DNA of 64,000 nt from 54-19 sp038210655. Its GTDB lineage: Bacteria; Chloroflexota; Chloroflexia; Chloroheliales; Chloroheliaceae. How positions within the stretch are numbered: position 1 is the stretch's first letter; every line of letters begins with the position of its first letter. The stretch lies in assembly GCA_038210655.1 (NCBI GenBank), contig JBBQWM010000022.1, positions 1 to 64,000 of the forward strand, in the 5' to 3' direction. This document shows, in pieces, positions 42,340-50,008 of the stretch. A program made the position numbers and the translations under genes. The notes beneath the pieces are model-generated. The model did not search any database. It saw only the letters and a program-made list of their open reading frames with translations, and was not told the origin of the DNA.

Positions 42340-43752
42340 CTATTTCACCAGCAATGTGTTAACCGATTTCTCTTTTGGCTGGCCGAAAACCTCAGGATGC
42401 AAATAAAACCCTTTCTCTTTTTCATTCTTATCTTCTTCCACGACAATAGGGTGAGCTTTGGCCCACCCATCTTGCCGGATACCTGTTACCATCCAACTCA
42501 CTCGCTGCCCGGCAAGACCTCCTGCTATCTTGAACCGTAGCTGCTTTATTTCCTCGGCTATGAACAAATCAGGCATTGACTTGCCGATCGAAGTGAGTTG
42601 ATAGCGGAAATCTCGGTTAAGAGCCTCAAACCAGGAGGGCATTTCCACGATTGCTTCGCCCTGGTTGTCCAAGGTAGCAATGCCGTTATAGATGTTCATC
42701 ATATCCGGGCTTTCGACAAAAGAGTGGTAAAGATATTTGTTAGCCGGGTCGAGGGGATGGTCAATCTTGAAAGTCCCACCGGTTTTAGTGACATTGCCTA
42801 CGAATACGGCAGCAGTAGGGTTATTTGGGCCGTGGCTGGCATACATCCCTACTCCCCCATTAAGTCCTATTCCCCATACTCCGATATTTTCGCCGTCGCC
42901 TCGCACCCCAGCAGTACCAGCGCCCGGACCACCAGTTCCATAAACACCAAAGGTACTACCAAAACCTGCTACCCCGGCATTATTAGTGCTAGTACCAAAA
43001 ACCCCCGAGTTATTAGTGCTACTACCAAAAACCCCCGAGTTATTAGTGCTACTACCAACAACTCCAGCACCTTGGGTGCTGTTACCATAAACGCCGGTAC
43101 CAGCGGTGCTGTTACCTTCAATCCCAGTGCTATTTGAACTGCTGCCATAAACGCCGTTGCCATTGATGCTGATACCTCTAACTCCGTTTTGGGTACCATT
43201 ACCGACAACTCCATAGTAACCGAGCCCATTAACCCCGCTATTACCTGTGACAGCTGTATTGCCGGTGCCGAATATCCCAACGACACCTGAGCCAAATACA
43301 CCATAAGAGAAAGAAGTGGTTGCAGCCGTAATCCCAACTACCCCCGCTTTGGTTACAGAGGAAAGGCTACTCATTGCTAGAGTGTTGTCCGGAGTACCAA
43401 CCAGCCCGTAGGTATTACCATTAGAAGGGCTGCCACTCAGGGTAGCACCGGAAGGCATTACGATAGCTCCGGCCCCTCCCTCCGCTACAAACTTGGCCTG
43501 GGCCTGTTGTGGCCTTGCGGCGGTCACACTGCCCACCGCAAGGCCAGCCATTAATCCCCCGGCCAGCCTGCGTAAAGCCCTGCGACGGGTAGTCGATAAT
43601 AATGGTGGGGTTGACTGCTCTACCGGTTCAGGTTCTGGTTGAGGTCTGTTTACAACTTTTGCTCGTTGTTTAAAGTCGTTGATTTCGGCCCGCATAGCCA
43701 TCATCTGGGCCAGCATCTCTTGCATGGTCTGGGTCAGGTTGGAATTATCCAT
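42340..43752 (-). CDS. Tat-exported repeat protein (beta-roll-like) with conserved C-terminal domain
   Basis: 470 residues. A coiled-coil-like N-terminus (1-35), then a Pro/Glu linker and a twin-arginine-like signal (TTRRRALRRLAGGLMAG, followed by AQA). Residues about 115-310 are short glycine-rich repeats of roughly ten residues (GVYGSS, GVFGSS, GVFGTS), likely a stacked beta-roll. A compact conserved domain (GTFKIDHPLDPANKYLYHSF onward) ends the protein; I have seen such domains only in uncharacterised proteins. AGGAGG precedes the ATG. The coding DNA contains three 30-bp direct repeats (about 42984-43060), so the repeat number may vary. Probably a surface fibre or adhesin. Confidence 0.78.
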   Translation of the reverse strand: MDNSNLTQTMQEMLAQMMAMRAEINDFKQRAKVVNRPQPEPEPVEQSTPPLLSTTRRRALRRLAGGLMAGLAVGSVTAARPQQAQAKFVAEGGAGAIVMPSGATLSGSPSNGNTYGLVGTPDNTLAMSSLSSVTKAGVVGITAATTSFSYGVFGSGVVGIFGTGNTAVTGNSGVNGLGYYGVVGNGTQNGVRGISINGNGVYGSSSNSTGIEGNSTAGTGVYGNSTQGAGVVGSSTNNSGVFGSSTNNSGVFGTSTNNAGVAGFGSTFGVYGTGGPGAGTAGVRGDGENIGVWGIGLNGGVGMYASHGPNNPTAAVFVGNVTKTGGTFKIDHPLDPANKYLYHSFVESPDMMNIYNGIATLDNQGEAIVEMPSWFEALNRDFRYQLTSIGKSMPDLFIAEEIKQLRFKIAGGLAGQRVSWMVTGIRQDGWAKAHPIVVEEDKNEKEKGFYLHPEVFGQPKEKSVNTLLVK

Positions 43753-44063
43753 ATAAATACTCCTCCTTTATTGAGAGCTTCATTCATAAGTGACCAAAAC
43801 AATTAAATTTGCTTGCTTATCCTGAATTGCTTCTGATTCGTATAACAGCCCCTTCATAAAATTAGGAGACCATTCAAAAGTAAGGGCAAGCACAAATGTC
43901 GGACAAGAATTAAGCCGCCTTTTTTTGTTGTAGCAGGCTTGCAGCTGATGTCATGCCGGGATACCAACTACAAAAAATAGCTCGCCAATTCTCGTTAAGA
44001 ACCTTAATCCTGGTTGTGTCAAATCTCGATTGGCATAGCGTTTTTAGAACATTTGGTCGTATT

Positions 44064-44300
44064 TCAAATATCATAATCATTATACTGTTCATCGAAAGCC
44101 TTACAAAAGCGGGCGGCACTGACCGGACTTTTGAAGCCTAACATCGGTTTCACCCGACTTTTGATACCTCGGTGGTCTTGCTCAAGTTTGTTATTTAAAT
44201 ACTTAATACTACGATGTTCAACTTTTTGCCTAGAGCGGCTTCGATAGCCCCAGGATAACTGCTTTCCTTGTCGGTCGTCACTTTCTGGGGGAACTGGCTT
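44064..44300 (-). pseudogene. IS6-family transposase fragment, frameshifted
   Basis: The minus strand encodes the C-terminal DDE part of an IS6-type transposase in two frames: VTTDKESSYPGAIEAALGKK, then after a +1 shift near 44215 KVEHRSIKYLNNKLEQDHRG and MLGFKSPVSAARF up to a stop at 44064. The pattern VEHR..KYLNN.EQDHR is diagnostic of IS6. The N-terminal part is missing; the fragment ends where the IS66 remnant begins. 43753-44063 upstream holds no recognisable gene. Confidence 0.75.
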
Positions 44301-45217
44301 ACTTTCTGGGCCGCACCTGCGAAGTTCTTAACGAGCTTTTCGATTTAGAACTATCCCAGGGCAGCCTGTTGAATATCTTGCAAGAATGCTACGCTCACCT
44401 GGAAGGGCCTGAACACCAAATCCAACAGGCTTTGCTAGAAGCTGAGGTGATCCAGGCTGATGAAACTGGCACCCAGAGGGTACCCGATGTGGAAGGGCAG
44501 CGGCGGTGGTTGCACATCGTGTGTACTGCTTACCTAACTTTTTATGCTTATCATAAACACCGGGGCCGTAAGGCGACGGACGAGATCGGCTTGCGGCCCC
44601 ACTTCAAAGGACGGTGCCTTCACGATTGCTGGGCCAGTTATTGGGCTTATGAGTGCTTACACGCTTTATGTAATGCCCATATTTTGTGCGAGCTAACCTT
44701 TAACGCGGAAGAATTGGGCCAAATCTGGGCCAAACGGCTGCTTGAGTTTTTAGTTGAACTCAAAGCCCAGGTGGCCCAGGCTAAGGCTGGTGGTCAAGAA
44801 GCCCTTAGCCTGGTGGAATTAGAAGGTTGGGGCTTGCGCTACCGCAATTTAATCGCCGAGGGTTTAGCGGCCAATCCACCTCCGCCGGGTGGTTGGCCCA
44901 AGAACGCCAGGGGTCGCCCCAAACAAACTAAAGCCCGTAATCTAGTCGAGCGCTTGCAACAACACGAGGCGGAGGTCTTAGCCTTTGCCTCCGATTTTAG
45001 AGTACCCTTTGACAGCAATCAAGCCGAACGCAATCTGCGAATGATGAAGGTGCAGCAAAAAATCTCCGGCAGTTTTCGCAGCCAAGCCGGGGCGACTTAC
45101 TTTTGTCGCATTCGGGGCTATATTTGCACCATGCGTAAGCAGGGCGAAAGTGCTTTTAAGGTGCTTTATCAGGCTTTTTTGGGTAGCCCCGTTATGCCTA
45201 AACTACCCTTTGTGTAG
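44291..45217 (+). pseudogene. IS66-family transposase C-terminal remnant
   Basis: The frame is open from about 44291 (ELAYFLGRTCEVLNELFDLE) with no proper start. It contains the IS66 DDE core: ADETGTQRV, HDCWASYW, ALCNAHILCEL and PFDSNQAERNLRMMKVQQKI, then GSFRSQAGATYFCRIRGYI. The N-terminal leucine-zipper and zinc-finger regions and the accessory genes of IS66 elements are absent, and the 5' end is fused to an IS6 fragment. Dead remnant. GTAGTTACTTAC right after the stop may be the element's end. Confidence 0.82.
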
Positions 45218-45221
45218 TTAC

Positions 45222-45297
45222 TTACGATTTACGATTACGATACATACTTCTCTTTGGCATTTCCTATTCTGCCTTCTGCCTTCTGAGTTCTGCATTG
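45222..45297. repeat. Heptad tracts after the IS66 remnant
   Basis: CGATTTACGATTACGATAC (45226-45244) and TTCTGCC TTCTGCC TTCTGAG TTCTGCA (45268-45295), each with a 7-nt period. The same two types recur together at 24026-24196 and 49432-49747. Confidence 0.7.
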
Positions 45298-45334
45298 TTT
45301 ATCCGTGTTCATCTGTCTTATAACATGCATGTGT

Positions 45335-46546
45335 TCACATTTTCAAAGCCAGCCCCGCCAGATTTTGGGCATCGGGTGGCAATTGCCGCCCCTGGATCAG
45401 AACGCCAAAGCTGCCCAAACCGCTCGGACTAATTAGCTCTTGCAAAGCATTGCGTTCGGCTAATAGCTGCTTGTTGGTCAGCCCGGCCTGCACACGATAG
45501 TTAGGTTCGTTTAAGGCTGCCAGCCGTTCGCCCAGCCCCAACCCCAACAAAAAGGGAGCCTGCCGAGTAAAGCCCAGCGTCTGCAAACCAAGCTGTTCGC
45601 CCTGCTGCATGAGGCTGGTAAAATCGACGTGGCTGGTTATATCCTGCCGCCCTAGATTGATATAGGGATTATCGTTTACTTGATGCTCAAAGTAGCATTG
45701 CAAACTACCTTGCCGCCGAAGCGGGCTATAGCGTCGTTCGGCCTCGTAGCCGTAGTCAATCGTCAACACATAGCCCTGAACAAGCGCCACCCCTACTTCC
45801 GCTAACCATTCCAACATTCGCAAATTAATCTCGGTGCGGTAGCCTTCTTCATAACGGCTTGCAGCCAGACCCAACCGTTCTAAATACGCGGTCAGGGCCG
45901 GAGTCGAAAGCGGCCCAATCTCCTCCTCGAATTCGCCTGTCTCAGGCTTTAACCTTACGTAAATCTCGCGCCACTGCCCATCCTCGATAGTAAGCAGGTG
46001 AACCGGGAAAGCGTCAACCAGTTCGTTAGAAAGAAAACACCCGGTTATTTCACCCGCCTCAAACTGGGTAAGATCGCGCCAATCAACCTTACCAACCAGC
46101 CTGTCACCATGTGGGATGGCTTCCAACCGACGACGCTGGCTAAGACGTAGAGACTCGCTAACTTCAACGATGGTATAGTGCAAAGCCGACCACAAAGCTG
46201 GATCATCGGCGTGTAAACGAGACAAAATATCCCCAGCAAGTAAGCCCTGACCGGCCCCCATTTCCACTACCTGAAAAGTGGAAGGCGCTCCAAGCTTCCG
46301 CCAACCTTCGGCAAGTTGCTGACCAATCAATTCACCAAAGACCGGTGACAAACGGGGGGCAGTGTAAAAATCCCCTTTTGGGCCGATAAGCCCGGCGCGA
46401 CGGTTATAATAACCTTCGCCGGGCTGGTAGAGCGCCGCTTCCATGAAACGCTCGAAAGTTATACGACTTTCCGGCGTGCTTTGGATTAGACTTTGTATAA
46501 AAGCTTTCAATTGCGGATTGTCACCGCCTGTGCTTGATGTTATCAT
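45335..46546 (-). CDS. SAM-dependent methyltransferase, MidA/NDUFAF7 family
   Basis: 403 residues from ATG 46546, favoured over a TTG ten codons upstream because AGGATA precedes it. Family hallmarks are GEGYYNRRAGLIGPKGDFYT, SPVFGELIGQQLAEGW, the SAM loop VVEMGAGQGLLAGDIL, SNELVDAFPVH, and YVLTIDYGYEAERRYSPLRR. Mitochondrial NDUFAF7 methylates an arginine of a complex I subunit. Bacterial members are presumed protein arginine methyltransferases, and nuoG occurs in this window, though 15 kb away. Stand-alone gene. Confidence 0.9.
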   Translation of the reverse strand: MITSSTGGDNPQLKAFIQSLIQSTPESRITFERFMEAALYQPGEGYYNRRAGLIGPKGDFYTAPRLSPVFGELIGQQLAEGWRKLGAPSTFQVVEMGAGQGLLAGDILSRLHADDPALWSALHYTIVEVSESLRLSQRRRLEAIPHGDRLVGKVDWRDLTQFEAGEITGCFLSNELVDAFPVHLLTIEDGQWREIYVRLKPETGEFEEEIGPLSTPALTAYLERLGLAASRYEEGYRTEINLRMLEWLAEVGVALVQGYVLTIDYGYEAERRYSPLRRQGSLQCYFEHQVNDNPYINLGRQDITSHVDFTSLMQQGEQLGLQTLGFTRQAPFLLGLGLGERLAALNEPNYRVQAGLTNKQLLAERNALQELISPSGLGSFGVLIQGRQLPPDAQNLAGLALKM

Positions 46547-46600
46547 AGTATAGAATTGTATCCTATTCGGGCGCAATTTTCTAGTTTGTAAAATAACGAT

Positions 46601-46786
46601 GGGTGAGCGTCAATTTATTGCACGGATTAAAACAATAATAGCAGGAGACTCTAAAAACCTAGCTCCAAATCACTCAAGAATCTATATTAGAAAATTTTTC
46701 TGCGAAAAATTTTCTAATATAGACTCAACTCCCCGGTTTCGAGTGTGGCACAGCTAGACTCGTTTGCAAAAATCTGACGCTGACCC
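46601..46786. repeat. 186-bp MITE with GGGTGAGCGTCA ends and a perfect inner hairpin
   Basis: Ends GGGTGAGCGTCAATTTATTG and AAAATCTGACGCTGACCC are inverted. In the middle, 46681-46700 and 46704-46723 are perfect 20-bp complements (TCTATATTAGAAAATTTTTC) around TGC. Related ends occur at 1482-1569 and 59497-59518. It fills most of the gap before the histidine kinase gene. No target duplication is evident. Confidence 0.7.
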
Positions 46787-46855
46787 AATAACGAGCAGGG
46801 TTCGACCTAATCGTCTGCCAACAAATGTCCGATACCTGAAACCTGATGGATTAAT

Positions 46856-48466
46856 ATGGGCTTTCGATTAAAGCTAATATTCTCATACGCGCTGGTAATT
46901 CTGGTCACGCTCTTAATGGCGGTGGTTTTATTTGCTGTGATTGCCGGACGCGGTCAAGAAGATGCCCGTAATAGAGCGATCCAGCGTCTTCGGACCAGTA
47001 CCGACGAAATTTCCCGCTTTGTGGTCACGATAGACCGGCCTGTCCGGGATACCTCCGACTATCAGCAACTCATCTTGCAACCGTATTCCCGACTGCTAGG
47101 GGTACGTATATTAATGGTAGATAGCCGGGGGCGGGTAAGGGCTGACACTGATATAGACCCGCAAGTTACTATGCTCAACCAGACGATCCCGGATTACAAA
47201 CTAATTGCACGTGACGGACAGGCTTATCAGGATAAAATTAAATTAAACAGCGTTCCTTACATCTATTATGCGCGGGTCGGACCACGGATTGAAAATCCGA
47301 TAGCCCAGGATGGCACGGCGCGTAAAGTCGCTTTTACAATCGAGCAACCGGCAAACCAAAGCATGGTTGAGACGGATTTGTGGCTGGCGGTGCGGGAAGA
47401 CAGCATCGATGCCGGTTGGAATGATTTCCTGAGGGGCATCTTGTTGGCGGTAGTGGTAGCCCTGGCGGTCTCTATCGGATTGGCCCTCCTGATCGCCCGC
47501 AGTATTGCGCGGCCCCTGGTACGGATCACACGAGCCAGCACCGCCATCGCCCAGGGCAACTATAACGAGCAACTCCCCGTGATGGGCAAAGATGAGATTG
47601 GACGGCTGGCCTCCAGCTTTAACCAGATGGCCCGTGAGGTCGCGCGTTCCCAGCAAACTATGCGTGATTTCGTTGCAAATGTCTCGCACGAACTAAAAAC
47701 ACCGCTGACCAGTATTCAGGGCTTTTCGCAGGCCATCATCGAAGGAGTAGCCGAAGACCCCGAAGCGGTCGAACATTCCTCGGCAGTCATTTATAGCGAA
47801 GCCGCCCGGATGCGCCGATTGGTGGATGAATTGCTCGATCTGAGCCGGATCGAGTCGGGCCAGATCGCCCTCAACCGGCGCGAATTGGACCTTAACCAGT
47901 TGCTCACCCGCATTATATTGCGGCTTGGCCCACTGGCTGCCGAGAAAGATTTGACGATCCAACACACTTTGACCGGGAAACAAGGCCCCCTCGTGATGGG
48001 CGACTCCGACCGACTCGAACAGGTTTTTACCAATATCCTCGATAATGCCATCAAGTACAGCCAGGAAGAGGGCAATATCTGGCTGGAACTGCAAGTTCGA
48101 CCGCTTGCTACGCCCGGTAATGATCCAACCGACAATAACCGCAACCCTCGTGTACCTCGCCCGGAGTATGCTCAGGTCGCTATCGGTAACATTGGGCCGT
48201 TGATACCAACCGAACAATTACCCCGTATCTTTGAACGCTTCTACAAACTCGACCCTTCGCGCAAGCGCAAGGGCGAAAGTACCGGCCTCGGTCTGGCAAT
48301 CACCAAAGAATTGGTTGAGGCCCACCAGGGAACGCTCCGGGTTACTAGCCAATCTCTCCCCAACGGCGCACCTGGGCAGGGTTTTACGGTCTTTACGATT
48401 ACTTTGCCGGTCGTCCTATCCGGCCCGACTACCAACCCAACCCAACCGAACTTGCTTCGCCGCTAA
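46856..48466 (+). CDS. Membrane sensor histidine kinase
   Basis: 536 residues. Transmembrane helix 1 (about 5-30), an extracytoplasmic sensor of about 150 residues, transmembrane helix 2 (about 190-215), HAMP, HisKA with His278 in NVSHELKTPLTSIQGF, and HATPase_c with DNAIKYS (N-box) and TGLGLAITKELVEAHQG (G2). The G1 box reads AIGNIGPLIP, a frequent variant of DxGxG. Autophosphorylation on His278 would pass phosphate to a response regulator, but none is adjacent, so it is an orphan here. An insert of about 20 residues before the G1 box is Pro/Asn-rich. A MITE lies directly upstream and may carry or disrupt its promoter. Confidence 0.92.
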   Translation: MGFRLKLIFSYALVILVTLLMAVVLFAVIAGRGQEDARNRAIQRLRTSTDEISRFVVTIDRPVRDTSDYQQLILQPYSRLLGVRILMVDSRGRVRADTDIDPQVTMLNQTIPDYKLIARDGQAYQDKIKLNSVPYIYYARVGPRIENPIAQDGTARKVAFTIEQPANQSMVETDLWLAVREDSIDAGWNDFLRGILLAVVVALAVSIGLALLIARSIARPLVRITRASTAIAQGNYNEQLPVMGKDEIGRLASSFNQMAREVARSQQTMRDFVANVSHELKTPLTSIQGFSQAIIEGVAEDPEAVEHSSAVIYSEAARMRRLVDELLDLSRIESGQIALNRRELDLNQLLTRIILRLGPLAAEKDLTIQHTLTGKQGPLVMGDSDRLEQVFTNILDNAIKYSQEEGNIWLELQVRPLATPGNDPTDNNRNPRVPRPEYAQVAIGNIGPLIPTEQLPRIFERFYKLDPSRKRKGESTGLGLAITKELVEAHQGTLRVTSQSLPNGAPGQGFTVFTITLPVVLSGPTTNPTQPNLLRR

Positions 48467-48591
48467 AAATCGGCGGGTGAAGAAAACGAATCAGGTAAGG
48501 CGCAAGTGGACCACAAAGTTAGCCACTTCCGCAGGGTTGGGCAATTCAATTTAATCATGTCTATCCCGTTAATTTTAAAGGAGAAGAGCCA

Positions 48592-49425
48592 ATGAACGAC
48601 ACCGAGCAGAAAATCATAGCAATTGCCGCCCAGGAAGCGCCCCAGAATAAGAATAGCGATCAGGTCCTTAATGCGGCCCGGCTGATTTTGCGGGAGTGCG
48701 CCAATTTTGGCATTACCAGCCGCAACCAGCTGGCCTACGTTTTGGCGACCGCCCATCACGAATCCTGCCTGGGAGCCTGGATGCGCGAATTTGCCGATGG
48801 CAGCGCCTACGAAGGTCGCCGCGACCTGGGCAATACTCAAGCAGGCGATGGCCCACGCTATAAAGGGCGCGGCTTTGTGCAACTAACCGGGCGCAACAAC
48901 TATACTAAGTATGCCCAAATCCTGGGGATCGATCTGGTAGGCAACCCGGAATTAGCCGCCGACCCCCAATATGCCGCTAAAATCCTGGCGCACGGAATGT
49001 CTAGCGGGGCTTACACCGGCAAGAAACTTGCCAGCTACGAGCGGCCCGATGGCTCTTATGATTTTGTTGGAGCGCGTTACATTGTCAATGGGCAGGATAA
49101 AGCTGATAAAATCGCGGCTCAAGCTCAGAAATATCTGGCTGCGTTAGGCGTAGCCTCAAATAGCCCAACCGTTACCACAGCCGCCCAACCCGGCGCAATT
49201 ACTCCCGTGAGTTACAAGGTGGTCGTCCCTCAAGCCAAAGCGACCGTCCGCAGTGGGGCAGGCCGTAGCTTTGCGATTATCACCACTCTCAATGCCGACC
49301 CCAACCGTCAATATACCGCCGATGGCGAAGCGCAAGGTGAATTGGTCGGCAACGATAATGTCTGGGTGCGTATCCCCGAAGTCGGCGGTTTTGTTACACG
49401 CACCGCTCTACGAATAGTCGGCTAA
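48592..49425 (+). CDS. GH19 chitinase-like lysozyme with C-terminal SH3 domain
   Basis: 277 residues. The GH19 domain (about 20-185) has catalytic Glu in ATAHHESCLGAWMREFADG and the hallmark GDGPRYKGRGFVQLTGRNNY. An Ala/Thr linker leads to a bacterial SH3-like domain (ATVRSGAGRSFAIITTL ... WVRIPEVGGFVTRTAL). Such proteins hydrolyse peptidoglycan or chitin and resemble phage endolysins. GGAGAAG precedes the ATG. No signal peptide is visible, as with the amidase at 22912, so its route out of the cell is unclear. No phage genes are nearby. A heptad tract follows 6 bp after the stop. Confidence 0.88.
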   Translation: MNDTEQKIIAIAAQEAPQNKNSDQVLNAARLILRECANFGITSRNQLAYVLATAHHESCLGAWMREFADGSAYEGRRDLGNTQAGDGPRYKGRGFVQLTGRNNYTKYAQILGIDLVGNPELAADPQYAAKILAHGMSSGAYTGKKLASYERPDGSYDFVGARYIVNGQDKADKIAAQAQKYLAALGVASNSPTVTTAAQPGAITPVSYKVVVPQAKATVRSGAGRSFAIITTLNADPNRQYTADGEAQGELVGNDNVWVRIPEVGGFVTRTALRIVG

Positions 49426-49431
49426 GAAAGG

Positions 49432-49478
49432 ATTTACGATTTGCCCCCTGAGTGGGCGAGGCCGCGATTTACGATTGT
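49432..49478. repeat. GATTTACG-type repeat after the GH19 stop
   Basis: GGATTTACGATTTGCCCCC then GGGCGAGGCCGCGATTTACGATTG, the same layout as the repeats after the cyclase, ABC-F and cpaF genes (17297, 51679, 56645). Confidence 0.75.
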
Positions 49479-49491
49479 AAGTGCAAACTGC

Positions 49492-49633
49492 CTACAGCAA
49501 CTTGCAAACATTTGAGCTAACCACTTGTCTGTAGGAGCGAGCTTCTGCTCGCGATTGAAGACCCAGCCGTCCGTTCAATCGCGAGCAGAAGCTCGCTCCT
49601 ACAATGGTTCTATATCTTTGCACGTTGCTATAG
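49492..49633. repeat. Composite palindromic element, GAGCGAGC core
   Basis: Outer ends CTACAGCAACTTGCAAAC and TTTGCACGTTGCTATAG are complementary. Inside lies TGTAGGAGCGAGCTTCTGCT with its complement. Best-preserved member of the family also seen at 27142, 30281 and 30436. Confidence 0.75.
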
Positions 49634-49659
49634 AGTCAACCCCCCCTCGCGATCTGCAT

Positions 49660-49747
49660 TTCTTATTCTGCCTTCTGCCTTCTGCCTTGTTTATCCGTGT
49701 TCATCTGTGTTATAAATCCCCTATTCTGCATTCTGCATTCTGCCTTC
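49660..49747. repeat. TTCTGCC/TTCTGCA heptad tracts
   Basis: Two tracts (about 49669-49689 and 49725-49747) of TTCTGCC and TTCTGCA 7-mers separated by TTTATCCGTGTTCATCTGTG, a combination also seen at 45268-45330 and 51864. Confidence 0.7.
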
Positions 49748-49774
49748 CCCCCAAACAATCCGTCTTTCGACCAA

Positions 49775-49802
49775 TTGCCAAAACAATCTGGCCTGCTATA
49801 AT
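49775..49802 (+). promoter_or_regulatory. Promoter of the ABC-F gene leader
   Basis: TTGCCA (49775-49780) and TATAAT (49797-49802), 16-bp spacer. Transcription from here would give a leader of about 200 nt before the ABC-F start. Confidence 0.65.
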
Positions 49803-49811
49803 GACTATTGA

Positions 49812-49990
49812 GGCGGCTTAATACCTCTAATGGGGCAGGATCCCCAAAGACCGCCTTCGACTTATTGGCTTTTGTAGGAGTGATTAATTAATGCGCAAGA
49901 CTCTTTCTTAAATAGGCTTTTAACCTTTAGCACTCGACTTTAGCACGCCTTTTTTTAGGCTAGTTGCTGAGGGATTGCTGATAGCTATTT
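49812..49990 (+). promoter_or_regulatory. Possible attenuator leader of the ABC-F gene
   Basis: The leader contains a stem GGCGG/CCGCC enclosing TGGGG/CCCCA (49811-49854), a tiny reading frame with a good ribosome-binding site, direct repeats TTTAGCAC, and GCCTTTTTTTAGGC (49949-49962) with a T-run. This order (hairpin, peptide, T-run) resembles translation-attenuation leaders of antibiotic-responsive ABC-F genes. Structure not computed. Confidence 0.4.
49891..49911 (+). CDS. Putative leader peptide MRKTLS
   Basis: ATG CGC AAG ACT CTT TCT TAA, with TAGGAG 10 nt upstream. Six residues, too short to be a functional enzyme; if translated it would act as a ribosome-stalling sensor upstream of the ABC-F gene. 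Inference from position only. Confidence 0.35.
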   Translation: MRKTLS

Positions 49991-50008
49991 ACTAGAAAGA
50001 GTTTATAT

